From Actinomycetes bacterium (GTDB lineage Bacteria > Actinomycetota > JAICYB01), in assembly GCA_025934435.1 (NCBI GenBank), contig JAICYB010000026.1:1-40807 (forward strand): a stretch of 40,807 bases of DNA, given 5' to 3'. How positions within the stretch are numbered: position 1 is the first letter of the stretch; every line of letters starts with the position of its first letter. The position numbers were made by a program, and so were the translations under genes. The notes under the pieces are model-generated. The model was not told the origin of the DNA, did no database searches, and was given only the letters and a program-made list of their open reading frames with translations. Positions 1 through 8,404 of this stretch are shown here, piece by piece.

Positions 1-1
1 C

Positions 2-403
2 GACGAGGCGCTCGGCGCCGGGGGCCGCTTCCGCGCGATGGAGGACAAGGACCTCATCTATCGCTTGGTCGCGGCCGGGCGAGGCGGCCGGTACGAACCG
101 AACGCCAGAACCGTCCACGAACCCTGGCGCGACCGCGAGAAAGTGCTGCGGCTGCACTTCGACTACGGACTCGGCTGCGGCGTATGGATCGTGAAGCTGT
201 TCCGTATCGATCGCAGGCGCTTCCGTCGCGCCGCGAAGGATCTCCTGTGGATGTGGGGCGTCCGAGATGCGTACTTCTACGCGCGGCATCGCATCAAGTT
301 CAAGACGCTCGTCGCGGTCGTGCGGACCGCCGGCATGGTCGTCGGGATGGCGTGGGGCGCCCCCTACCGGGTCGAGAACGGCCACATACGTCTCCGCCGC
401 TAG
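2..403 (+). CDS. Glycosyltransferase family 2, C-terminal part (5' end outside window)
   Basis: This is the last 133 residues of a protein whose start lies before the window; the frame is open from base 2. An acidic MEDKDLIYRL segment at visible residues 13-22 matches the 'ED' motif after the acceptor site in GT-A family-2 enzymes, where the aspartate is the usual catalytic base. It is followed by an HEPW segment and a basic C-terminal region with one hydrophobic stretch (TLVAVVRTAGMVVGMAWG), suggesting membrane contact. The nucleotide-sugar-binding half is missing, so the donor cannot be guessed. It ends tail to tail with the next gene, the two TAG stops sharing the palindrome CTAG at 400-403. 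Family assignment is inferred from the C-terminal motifs only. Confidence 0.7.
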   Translation, partial: DEALGAGGRFRAMEDKDLIYRLVAAGRGGRYEPNARTVHEPWRDREKVLRLHFDYGLGCGVWIVKLFRIDRRRFRRAAKDLLWMWGVRDAYFYARHRIKFKTLVAVVRTAGMVVGMAWGAPYRVENGHIRLRR

Positions 404-1290
404 CGCGTCAAGACGTTGGTGCGGACGTGTCGCGCCCGCACGCGCCGCGTCAGCTTCTTCAGCTCGGCCCGGTCGGTCGCCGACAGCGAAGCGTCCTTCC
501 GCCACGCGCGGTCGAAACGGCGGAGGGCGGACAAACCACCAAGGAGCGGAGTTCGTAGCCACCGCCCCGTTGCGAACAGCGCCGTCGCTTGTGCGAGCGT
601 CCAGTCTTCGCCGGTGATCTCGGAGATGTGTTCACGGACGATCGCTGCCCCGGCACGTTCCTGTTCGGTACGCGCCGTTCGTGAGAGCTGACGATCGTGC
701 TCGCGGTACCGGACGACGGTTTCGTCCATCGCGGCGAGCCGGCCTCGGCGCGAAAGCTCGCACCACAGCGCGAGATCCGATGCGACCCGGTCCTCTCCGT
801 ACGCGGTCACCGCGGCTCGCTCGAACATCGCGGAGCTGTGCACCACGGCGGACACAACGCAAAGCGCCCACTTCATGACCTGCGCTGACTTCGTCGGGGG
901 CCGGAGGATCGTCCCGTCCCGGTTGATGCGGACGGCGGCGCCGACGACGGCGCGAGCACCCGTTCGCTTCAGCGCGTCGAGCTGTCGTTCGAGGCGGTCG
1001 GGCTCGCAGACGTCGTCCGCGTCGAGACGCGCCACGTACGCGCCGCGCGCACTCGCGAGGCCGAGGTTCGCTGCCGCGTAGGCGCCGACGTTCCGGTCGC
1101 TTCGGACGAGCCGGATGCGCGGATCGTCGATCGCGGTTACCGCTTCGACGGTCGCGTCCGTCGATGCATCGTCGACCACGACGACCTCGAGATCGCTCAT
1201 CGACTGGCCGAGGACGCTCTCGATCGCTTCGGTGATATAGGGCACGCCGTTGTGCACCGCGATGAGCACGGTGACGACGGGTCCGTCCAT
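400..1290 (-). CDS. Glycosyltransferase family 2
   Basis: A 296-residue GT-A glycosyltransferase expected to add a sugar from a nucleotide donor to the growing lipid-linked glycan at the inner face of the membrane. The N-terminus has the family-2 pattern VTVLIAVHNG, then VVVVDDASTD and the metal-binding RLDADD near residue 88. The C-terminal third is basic and has no clear membrane segment. The ATG at 1290 is chosen because the conserved domain begins four residues later; the frame stays open to 1464, but those 58 residues have no family similarity and would run into the divergent neighbour. It is divergent from the next gene and convergent with the previous one. Sugar specificity is unknown. 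Confidence 0.88.
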   Translation of the reverse strand: MDGPVVTVLIAVHNGVPYITEAIESVLGQSMSDLEVVVVDDASTDATVEAVTAIDDPRIRLVRSDRNVGAYAAANLGLASARGAYVARLDADDVCEPDRLERQLDALKRTGARAVVGAAVRINRDGTILRPPTKSAQVMKWALCVVSAVVHSSAMFERAAVTAYGEDRVASDLALWCELSRRGRLAAMDETVVRYREHDRQLSRTARTEQERAGAAIVREHISEITGEDWTLAQATALFATGRWLRTPLLGGLSALRRFDRAWRKDASLSATDRAELKKLTRRVRARHVRTNVLTR

Positions 1291-1309
1291 GGTGGGATTA
1301 TCCGTTCCC

Positions 1310-2161
1310 GTGAAGATCGTCGTCGCAGTCCCCACGCGAGGCACGCGCAACCTCGGTGCGCTGTTCGAAGCGCTCGGGGCGCAGAGCAGCGAGCTGAGCC
1401 ATGAGTGCTCCGTCCTCATCGTGCACAACGCCGAGAGTTCGGAGGCGCTGCTCGCCGAGTGCAAACGGAACGGCTTCCGCTACGTCGCGGAGAACAAGCA
1501 GGGATATGCGACCGTGCGGAACCGGATCCTCGATGAGACGAAGGACGCCGACGCGATCGCGATGATCGATGACAACGAGATCCCGTGTGAAGCCTGGCTC
1601 TCACGGCTCGTCTCGTCGCTCGAACGCGGAGCGGATGTCGTCACCGGACCGGTCGTGCAAGCCTGGCCGCCGGGTACACCGGGCTGGATCCGCCGCGCCG
1701 ATCTGCCGCCCCGTATCAGAACAGCCCCGGCTCGCGTCGGGGACGTCGCAACGAACAACACGATCGTCCGACGGAGTTCGATCCGTGACGTTCGTTACGA
1801 CGAGCGTTTCAACGTCACCAGTGGCGAGGACACCGTGTTCTTCCGCGAGATCCTGTCGGGCGGAGCGGTCGCGGCATGGCGCGATGACGCGCTCGTCTAC
1901 GAACATCCCGACGCCGAGGAGACGACGCCGCGTTACTACATCGCCCGCGCTTTCCGGCAAGGACGCAACGCGAAGCGGATCCGCGAAGCCGTTCCGGGCT
2001 GGCAACCCGACCGCACTCCGTCGGCGGAGATCGCGCACCGCTGTCGTCGCGCGGTCGAGCTCGTCGTCAGAGCCGTCGTCGCGCGGGACGGCGCACATCT
2101 GCTTCGCAGTGCGTGGGAGCTCTCATTCGCCGCGGGGCTCGTCGTCGGGCGCGCGTCATGA
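1310..2161 (+). CDS. Glycosyltransferase family 2 (DDNE variant)
   Basis: A 283-residue GT2 enzyme. It opens with VKIVVAVPTRG, has the NKQGYATVRNRIL segment seen in ExoM-like glycosyltransferases, and an acidic metal/nucleotide site MIDDNE at residues 85-90, where relatives usually have DDDE; the Asn may still bind metal. SGEDTVFF, near residue 180, is the catalytic acidic motif. The GTG at 1310 is preferred because the domain starts there; an ATG at 1289 in the same frame is possible but overlaps the start of the opposite-strand gene. The stop overlaps the next start as ATGA (2158-2161), so the two are translationally coupled. Donor and acceptor are unknown. Confidence 0.85.
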   Translation: MKIVVAVPTRGTRNLGALFEALGAQSSELSHECSVLIVHNAESSEALLAECKRNGFRYVAENKQGYATVRNRILDETKDADAIAMIDDNEIPCEAWLSRLVSSLERGADVVTGPVVQAWPPGTPGWIRRADLPPRIRTAPARVGDVATNNTIVRRSSIRDVRYDERFNVTSGEDTVFFREILSGGAVAAWRDDALVYEHPDAEETTPRYYIARAFRQGRNAKRIREAVPGWQPDRTPSAEIAHRCRRAVELVVRAVVARDGAHLLRSAWELSFAAGLVVGRAS

Positions 2162-3084
2162 CCGCGGCCGTGACGGTCGTCGTCGCGACGCACAACCGAG
2201 CCGATCGACTTCGCTCGCTGCTCGCGGCGCTCCGATCGCAAACGTTCACGGAGTTCGAGGTGGTCGTCGTCGACGACGCGTCGACGGACGGCACGGGCGA
2301 GGTCCTCCGTGGCGCAGCGGTTCGGAGCGTTCGCCTCGAGCGGAACGGGGGCCCGGCCGCCGCTCGGAACGCCGGCTGGCGCAGCGCGACGACCGACCTC
2401 ATCGCCTTCACCGACGACGACTGCACGCCCACGCCGACGTGGCTCGAAGAAGGCCTTCGCGCCTTCACGGATCCCTGCGTCCTCGTCGGCGCGACCGAGC
2501 CTGACCCCGCCGAGGTTTCGAAGATCAACCCCCTCGCTCGGACGATGCGCGTGCGGTCGGCCCTGGTCGCTCCCACGTGCAACGTCTTCTACGCGCGCGA
2601 CGACCTCGAATCCTGCGGCGGATTCGACGAATCGTTCCGGCTCCCGGTCGGCGAGGACACCGACCTCGCGTGGCGTGTCGCCGAACTTGGCCGTGAGCTC
2701 CGTTTCGCACCGAACGCCGTCGTCTTCCACGACGTGCGCCAACGCACGCTCGCGCAAGCGCTGGACGAAACGCGGCGGTGCGGCGGCATCCCGCCCGTCG
2801 CCGCGCGCCACCCGGTTCTTGCGCGCCGCGCGTGGCCCGGACGGTTCTACCGGCGCTCGCACCCGCGAGCACTCCTCGCGGCCGCGTCCATCGGCTGCGC
2901 CGTCGTCTTTCCGCCGGCGCTCGTGCTGACACTGCCGTGGCTGCGCGCGCGGATATTCCAAGGTCGTCCGTCGCGGCGCTGGATCACGAACGCGAGGTAC
3001 GCGCCCGCCGCGTTGCTCGTGGAGCTCTACGAGATCGTCGTGCTCGCGAAGGGTTCGGTCGCAGAGCGAACGCTCATCCTCTGA
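2158..3084 (+). CDS. Glycosyltransferase family 2
   Basis: A 308-residue GT2 enzyme with all expected blocks: VTVVVATHNRADRL at the N-terminus, VVVVDDASTDGT at 35-46, the DDD metal site at 86-88 (AFTDDDC) and the acceptor-side motif VGEDTDLAWR near 165. A hydrophobic stretch around residues 240-265 (AAASIGCAVVFPPALVLTLPW) probably anchors it to the membrane. The ATG at 2158 overlaps the upstream stop by four bases. It closely resembles the GT2 at 17491-18462 in its TDxDCxPxPxWLEEG block, suggesting that the two are duplicates with related specificity. It converges on asnB with only three bases between stop codons, so no separate terminator is visible there. Confidence 0.88.
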   Translation: MTAAVTVVVATHNRADRLRSLLAALRSQTFTEFEVVVVDDASTDGTGEVLRGAAVRSVRLERNGGPAAARNAGWRSATTDLIAFTDDDCTPTPTWLEEGLRAFTDPCVLVGATEPDPAEVSKINPLARTMRVRSALVAPTCNVFYARDDLESCGGFDESFRLPVGEDTDLAWRVAELGRELRFAPNAVVFHDVRQRTLAQALDETRRCGGIPPVAARHPVLARRAWPGRFYRRSHPRALLAAASIGCAVVFPPALVLTLPWLRARIFQGRPSRRWITNARYAPAALLVELYEIVVLAKGSVAERTLIL

Positions 3085-3087
3085 GCG

Positions 3088-4959
3088 TTACGGCAGCCAG
3101 CGTTCGCGCCACAGCTCGAACTGCAGCAAGAGCCACACCTCGTGACCGCGGTCCTTCTGACCCGAGAGGTGCTCGTCCACGATCCGTTGAACGGTGGTTG
3201 CGTCGAGTATCCCCGCGCTCGCGATGCGACTCGGGTCGAGGTACGACCGGACGAGCGGGGCGAGGCTCTCGCGCAGCCATCGATGGAGCGGCAGCTCGAA
3301 GCCCATCTTCCGGCGATCGATGATCTCGTCGGGGATCCGTCCACGCATGAGCCGGCGGAGCATGTCCTTGCTGCGCATCCGCGGCATCCGGATGCGCGTC
3401 GGCGACGCGAGGATGAAGTTCACGAGTTCGGGGTCGAGGACCGCGGATCGCACCTCGAGGGACGCGGCCATGCTTGCGCGATCGACCTTCACCAAGATGT
3501 CTTCTTGTAAGAAGCCGCGCATGTACCCGATCACGGTCGCGACATCCGGCGGTAGGTCGGTCGCACCGACCGTCCATGACGGCGAGGGCGGGAAGACGCT
3601 CCTGGGCAGCGACGCTCGGAGTTCGGGATTGAAGAGACCTTCCGCTTGCCGGAAACCGCCGCCGATGAATGACACCGCTCGATCCCGTGGATCAAGGTCG
3701 AGGTGTCGCGCGAATCCAACACCGCGGAGAGGCGTCGAACCGATGTAATCGGGAAGGTTCCGCGAGGTCTGCGCAACAGCGCGTCGAACGACGCGCGGAA
3801 CCCGATCGAGCATCCAGGCGACTTTGAGCGGCTTGTACGCGCGATAGCCCAGCAACAGCTCGTCGCTCCCGTCGCCGCCCAGCGCGACCTTGACGGACTG
3901 CCGTGTGAACCTGCTCAAGAGATACGTCGGAAAGATGGACTTGTCTCCCATCGGCTGATCGAGGATCTCGGACACACGCGGGATCAACTCGAGGATCTTG
4001 TCTTGAGAGAACACCTCGACGTGGTGCTCCGTCCCGAGTGACTTCGCCGCCAGGGCCGCATAGCTCGATTCATCGAAGCGCGGGTCATCGAAACCGATCG
4101 AGAACGACTGGACATCGTCGTGATGCCGGCGCATGAAGTAGCCGACCGTCGTCGAATCGAGTCCGCCGCTGAGGAAGAGTCCGACGGGAACGTCCGCAAC
4201 CATCCTCCGACGGACGGCGTCGTCGAGCAGGGCGTCGAAGCGCTCGAGCATCTCGCGATCGTCGATGGGTGTCCCGTCCGTGACCGGCGGCGCCCAGAAC
4301 TTGAAGCGCTCGCAGCTTCCCGGGGTGATGACCGCGTACTCGCCACCCGCGAGCTGCGAAACGCCCTCGAGGATCGTTCGGGCGCCGAGGACGTAACTGA
4401 ACGCGAAGTACTGCTCGAGTGCGGTGAGGTCGATCCTCGCGGTGAAATCGTGCATCGCGTAGAACGCTTTGAGTTCGGACGCGATCGCGAAGCCCGTCGG
4501 GAGCCGGGCGATGTACAGCGGCTTCTCTCCGAACCGGTCCCTCGCGACGATCAGTTGCCGTTTCGCGCGATCCCAGATCGCGACCGCGAACATCCCATTG
4601 AGCTTCTCGAAGAGCCCCGTCGACCACTCGGTGTAGCCCCGGACGAGGACTTCAGTGTCACTCGTTCGCGTGTCGAACTGATGGCCGCGTCGCTGGAGCT
4701 CCTCGCGAAGCTCGGCGAAGTTGTAGATCTCGCCGTTGAACACGAGACACGTCGCCTGGTCGCGGCCCCACATGGGCTGCGAGCCGCCCTCGATGTCGAG
4801 GATGCTCAGCCGGCGCATACCGAGCGCGACACCCTCGGGCGCGAGGACGGCGGAGCCGGCATCGTCCGGCCCCCGATGCGCGAGCGTCGACATCATCGCG
4901 TCGATCTCGGTGAGGTCGCGGGAGTCCGGCTCAGCGACGAGTCCGACTATGCCGCACAT
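3088..4959 (-). CDS. asnB: Asparagine synthase-type glutamine amidotransferase (AsnB family)
   Basis: A 623-residue, full-length class II amidotransferase. Met is followed directly by the nucleophile Cys2 (MCGIVGLV); the glutaminase domain spans about 1-190 with HRGPDD near 32 and FNGEIYNF near 75. The ATP-pyrophosphatase synthetase domain follows, with SGGLDST near 264. Known members use glutamine ammonia and ATP to amidate aspartate; relatives in polysaccharide loci amidate uronic acids. It is last in a six-gene leftward operon, 21 bases after the sugar-phosphate transferase. Because the window also makes UDP-glucuronate, amidation of a uronic acid or another glycan carboxylate is a reasonable inference, but housekeeping asparagine synthesis cannot be excluded from sequence alone. 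Confidence 0.93.
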   Translation of the reverse strand: MCGIVGLVAEPDSRDLTEIDAMMSTLAHRGPDDAGSAVLAPEGVALGMRRLSILDIEGGSQPMWGRDQATCLVFNGEIYNFAELREELQRRGHQFDTRTSDTEVLVRGYTEWSTGLFEKLNGMFAVAIWDRAKRQLIVARDRFGEKPLYIARLPTGFAIASELKAFYAMHDFTARIDLTALEQYFAFSYVLGARTILEGVSQLAGGEYAVITPGSCERFKFWAPPVTDGTPIDDREMLERFDALLDDAVRRRMVADVPVGLFLSGGLDSTTVGYFMRRHHDDVQSFSIGFDDPRFDESSYAALAAKSLGTEHHVEVFSQDKILELIPRVSEILDQPMGDKSIFPTYLLSRFTRQSVKVALGGDGSDELLLGYRAYKPLKVAWMLDRVPRVVRRAVAQTSRNLPDYIGSTPLRGVGFARHLDLDPRDRAVSFIGGGFRQAEGLFNPELRASLPRSVFPPSPSWTVGATDLPPDVATVIGYMRGFLQEDILVKVDRASMAASLEVRSAVLDPELVNFILASPTRIRMPRMRSKDMLRRLMRGRIPDEIIDRRKMGFELPLHRWLRESLAPLVRSYLDPSRIASAGILDATTVQRIVDEHLSGQKDRGHEVWLLLQFELWRERWLP

Positions 4960-4980
4960 GGTCTTCGTGTTTGGACGGGA

Positions 4981-6414
4981 TCAGCGTCCGCGCAGCATCA
5001 CGGCCTGGTGGACGGCCGCCGTCAGGATCTGCAGATCGAGCCACAGCGATTGGTGGTTGATGTAGTACAGGTCGTACTCGAGTCGCTCGAGCGCTTTCTC
5101 GGGGTCGTCGACGTATGGTCCGTTCACCGCTCCCCAGCCGGCGATGCCCGGCTTCACCGTGAGTCGCAGCCGGTAGAGCGGGATCTCCTCTTCCAGGCGG
5201 CGATCGATCTCCGGACGTTCGGGACGAGGCCCGACGAGGCTCATCTCACCGCGAAGCACGTTGAAGAGTTGCGCGAGCTCGTCGAGGTGCGTCCGGCGAA
5301 GGAGTCTCCCGACGCGTGTCATGCGCGGGTCTTTGACCGCGGCCCATGTTGGTCCGTCCTCTTCGGCGCCTTCGGTCATCGTGCGGAGCTTCCAGATCGT
5401 GAACAGGCGGCCGCCGCGTCCCGTGCGTGATTGCCGGTAGAAGAGCGGGCCCGAAGAGTCGAGCTTCACGGCGATGGCGACGAACGGCAGCACGAGGACG
5501 AAGACGATGAGGCCGAGGGATGCGACGACGACGTCCATCACGCGCTTGGTCGCGAGATACAGCGCACGACCGGAGCGCGTCCACGGCAACGCGATGTCGC
5601 CGTCCGCGAGGTGCCAGATCGGGAAACGTCCGGTCGTCGCTTCATACAGATCGCACGCATCCGTGACGACGACGCCGCGCTCGTGACATGCGAGCACCGC
5701 ATCGACGAGCGCACGATCGGGACGACCGCGCAACGCGAGCACGACTTCGCGCACACCGAGTTCGTCGACGATCTTGGACAGTTCGCGCGCACCGCCGAGG
5801 ATCGGGATCCCGTTCGCCGTCGCCGTGCTCAGCGGACGGCCGGGTTCGACGAACCCGATCACGCGGTAACCCGAGTTCGGACGGAGGGTGAGGATCTCGG
5901 CGAGCTTCGCGCCGAGTCGTCCCGTCCCGACGACGACGACGCCACGGCTGAGCGAAGGATGACCACTCGCCCAGTCCCACAGGCGCCGCCATCCACCGAC
6001 CACGAGGATCGCGGACGCGACGAACGCAAGGACGACGACGCGAGGCAGCATCGCGCGCGGCGAGAAGAAGTAGACGATCGAGTAGGCGATGAAGACGAGG
6101 CCGGCGGTTGCGAGTAGCACGGGCCACGACCGGACCGTTCGGTGCGCGTACGACGGCATGTACGAACCGATCAGTGCGGCCGCGGCGATCCACACCGCGC
6201 AGAAGATGACGGCCCAGAAGGACTTGTGAAGGAGCCACGTCCACGATCCGACGGTGCTCGCGCGGCTCCATAGAACGAGCGCAGCGAAAGCCGCGATCGC
6301 GGATGCGATCGCGTCGCCGACGATGAGGATCAGCCAACGGTCGTTGCGATCGAGTGAAGCGGCGCGCGGACTCGCGGATGCCCGCTTCTCCCCTACGGCA
6401 ATGGTGGTGCCCAC
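4981..6414 (-). CDS. Polyprenyl-phosphate sugar-1-phosphate transferase (WbaP/WcaJ-like initiating enzyme)
   Basis: A 477-residue polytopic protein that should transfer a hexose-1-phosphate from a nucleotide sugar to undecaprenyl/decaprenyl phosphate, the first committed step of the glycan. It has four or five membrane helices in the first 140 residues, a Rossmann-like middle domain (VVVVGTGRLGAKLAEIL near 160), and the bacterial sugar transferase domain from about 290: KRVMDVV, a membrane hairpin, KLRTM, DELAQLFNVL, and GEMSLVGPRPERPE. This is the domain order of the long 'exopolysaccharide biosynthesis polyprenyl glycosylphosphotransferase' family. The GTG at 6414 is preceded by AAGGAG (complement of 6425-6430) ten bases away, which fixes the start. 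Its presence implies lipid-linked assembly feeding the ABC exporter encoded 4 kb away. Confidence 0.94.
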   Translation of the reverse strand: MGTTIAVGEKRASASPRAASLDRNDRWLILIVGDAIASAIAAFAALVLWSRASTVGSWTWLLHKSFWAVIFCAVWIAAAALIGSYMPSYAHRTVRSWPVLLATAGLVFIAYSIVYFFSPRAMLPRVVVLAFVASAILVVGGWRRLWDWASGHPSLSRGVVVVGTGRLGAKLAEILTLRPNSGYRVIGFVEPGRPLSTATANGIPILGGARELSKIVDELGVREVVLALRGRPDRALVDAVLACHERGVVVTDACDLYEATTGRFPIWHLADGDIALPWTRSGRALYLATKRVMDVVVASLGLIVFVLVLPFVAIAVKLDSSGPLFYRQSRTGRGGRLFTIWKLRTMTEGAEEDGPTWAAVKDPRMTRVGRLLRRTHLDELAQLFNVLRGEMSLVGPRPERPEIDRRLEEEIPLYRLRLTVKPGIAGWGAVNGPYVDDPEKALERLEYDLYYINHQSLWLDLQILTAAVHQAVMLRGR

Positions 6415-6443
6415 CCGGGGTTATCTCCTTCCAAGAGTCGGCG

Positions 6444-7472
6444 TCAGTGTAGTCGCAACCCCCGTCGTTCATCGGTGCGTCGCGCCGTCGCTCGGGCGAA
6501 CGACCAGCGCCGGAGCCCCACGAAGAATCCGATCCCCCAGGCGAGGTGCATCGCCCCGTACGCCACCGGGACCAGGGGGAATGCCGCGGGATCGCGTCGC
6601 GCCGCTATCGCGCTCGCGACGAGCGAGGCGGCGACGTAGGGGCCCACCACGACCGCGAGCGGAACCCACGAGCGAAGCACTCCGGCAACGACGATCGCCG
6701 CGACGAGTGCGGCGACGAACACCGGCGGCACGAGCTGCCGCTTCGCCGCGAGACCGTGACGTTTCTGGATCATGCGCACCTTGTAGAACCCGTAGCCGTA
6801 GTACTGCCGCCACAGCTCACGGAGCGAGGAACGGCCCCGGTAGGTCACAACGATGGACGGGTCCATCCACAGCACGTCGCCGCCTTGGACGAGCCTGAAG
6901 TTGAACTCGCCGTCCTGCGTGCGCACGAGTTCCTCGTCGAAGTTCCCGTAGCGCTCGAACACGCCGCGCCGGTACGCACCGAACGCGAGCGTTTCCACGC
7001 TGCCGGGCGAACGGCGTCCCACACGGAAGGACGAATCACCGACGCCGAACCGGCTGCTCTGCGCGATCGCGATCGCCCGCGCCTGGAGACCTTCGCCTAC
7101 GTTGACGATTCGTCCGCCCGCGCACGCGACGTCCTGCTCTTCGAGGAGCCGGACGCAACGCTCGACATAGTCGGGCTCGATCTCCGCATGACCGTCGACC
7201 CGGACGATGACGTCGCCCGTCGCCGCTTCGAGCGCGAGGTTCAGCGACGTCGGCGTCGTGCGGCGTTCGTTCGTCAACACACGGACACTGACGTCTCGTG
7301 CGTCGCCGGTGAGGGTCTCGATGCGCGCGCGTGTTCCGTCCTCGGAGATCCCGTCGACGACGACGATCTCGAGCGGACGGTAGGTCTGGTCGAGTACGCC
7401 GCGTAGTGACCGCTCGATCGTGGCGGCTTCGTTGCGGACGGGCATGATCACCGTCACGCGCGGGGGATTCAC
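6444..7472 (-). CDS. Membrane-anchored glycosyltransferase family 2 (ExoA-like)
   Basis: A 342-residue GT2 enzyme. It begins VNPPRVTVIMPVRNEAATI, has the IVVVDGISEDGT block, and carries RVDGHAEI at 92-99, where DGH replaces the usual DxD; this substitution is characteristic of ExoA/succinoglycan-type GT2s. RTQDGEFNFRL near 205 is the acceptor-side motif. The C-terminal 90 residues hold three or four membrane helices. The GTG at 7472 is chosen because it overlaps the upstream stop as GTGA (7469-7472) and lies just before the domain; an upstream ATG at 7502 would add ten residues with no family match. It is the fourth gene of the leftward operon. The sugar transferred is unknown. Confidence 0.88.
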   Translation of the reverse strand: MNPPRVTVIMPVRNEAATIERSLRGVLDQTYRPLEIVVVDGISEDGTRARIETLTGDARDVSVRVLTNERRTTPTSLNLALEAATGDVIVRVDGHAEIEPDYVERCVRLLEEQDVACAGGRIVNVGEGLQARAIAIAQSSRFGVGDSSFRVGRRSPGSVETLAFGAYRRGVFERYGNFDEELVRTQDGEFNFRLVQGGDVLWMDPSIVVTYRGRSSLRELWRQYYGYGFYKVRMIQKRHGLAAKRQLVPPVFVAALVAAIVVAGVLRSWVPLAVVVGPYVAASLVASAIAARRDPAAFPLVPVAYGAMHLAWGIGFFVGLRRWSFARATARRTDERRGLRLH

Positions 7473-8404
7473 GACGGCCTCCACGTGCGGGCGAGCGTCC
7501 ACCCCTTGCGCGCAGCTTCCGTGTCCCGCTTGGTGACCTTCCCGGATGCCATCCGGACGACACTCGACGCACCGAGCACGGCCCTGAGCGCGGTCACGTC
7601 ATTCTCGCGTCCGTACTTGTGGAAGTAGTTGAACAACCCCTTCAGCGCTTCGAGGTGCAGGACCGGGTCATCGCCGCGTGTGGAGCGTCCGATGTGCGTG
7701 ACGGACGCACCCGGGTAGAAGGCCACGCGCCAGCCGTGGTCGAGCATCCGCCGGTGCCACTCGAGGTCTTCGCCGCCGACGAGCGAGACCTCGTCCATGG
7801 GACCGATCTCGCGGATCGTCGCACCGCGCATCATCACGAACGCGCCGCGGACGGTGTCGACGAGCAGCGTCTCGTCGTGCGGCGCGTAGACGGTCCGTCC
7901 GCGCGCGGACGCGCCGAACATCGCAACGCCGCGGCGCACGATCCGGTCGACGATCCGCGTCCGGCGGATCCCGGCCGCGGGAAGCATCGCGCGCGCGAGG
8001 GAAGGGAACGCGTACGTGGACCCCTGGATCGTTCCGTCCGGCTCCGTGAGTTGCGGACACACCGCTCCGACGCGCGCGTTCGCCGGATCGTTGAGGAACG
8101 CGATCAAGCGTTCCAGCGTGCCTTCGTGCACGACGACATCGTCGTTCGAAAGCAGATGGAAGTCGCCGACACCCCGCGCGATGGCGACGTTGTGGTTGTG
8201 CGCGAACCCCTGAGGTTCGGCGTTGCGGATCACGTCGACCTCGCCCCACGCCTCGACGATCGGAAACTCGTCGGGCGCGTTCATCACGACCGTCGTCCGG
8301 AGCGTGATCGACGATCGCCGCGCGTCGCACCAGAGCGAACGCAGGAACTGCTCGACGAGCGCCGGATCGCGACCGGAGACGACCGAGACGGTGAGCGTCG
8401 TCAT
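7469..8404 (-). CDS. Glycosyltransferase family 2 (rhamnosyltransferase-like)
   Basis: A 311-residue GT2 resembling WbbL/RfbF-type rhamnosyl- and galactofuranosyltransferases: GFAHNHNVAIARGVGDFHL leads into the metal site LLSNDDVVV near residue 88, TEPDGTIQGS follows, and the acceptor-side motif is VGGEDLEWHRRMLDHGW near 228, then YPGASVTHIGRST. The ATG at 8404 overlaps the upstream stop as ATGA; the frame is open for 1.2 kb further upstream, but that part is antisense-like shadow of the preceding GT4. The stop overlaps the next start as GTGA. Rhamnosyl-like specificity is only a family-level guess, and no dTDP-rhamnose genes are in the window. Confidence 0.87.
   Translation of the reverse strand: MTTLTVSVVSGRDPALVEQFLRSLWCDARRSSITLRTTVVMNAPDEFPIVEAWGEVDVIRNAEPQGFAHNHNVAIARGVGDFHLLSNDDVVVHEGTLERLIAFLNDPANARVGAVCPQLTEPDGTIQGSTYAFPSLARAMLPAAGIRRTRIVDRIVRRGVAMFGASARGRTVYAPHDETLLVDTVRGAFVMMRGATIREIGPMDEVSLVGGEDLEWHRRMLDHGWRVAFYPGASVTHIGRSTRGDDPVLHLEALKGLFNYFHKYGRENDVTALRAVLGASSVVRMASGKVTKRDTEAARKGWTLARTWRPS

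Noticed and set aside
1936..2961. Open frame of 341 codons on the minus strand
   Set aside because: Antisense to two well-supported GT2 genes and lacks any family motif.
4120..5430. Open frame of 436 codons on the plus strand
   Set aside because: Antisense to asnB and the sugar-phosphate transferase, both of which have complete family motifs; composition is that of a shadow frame.
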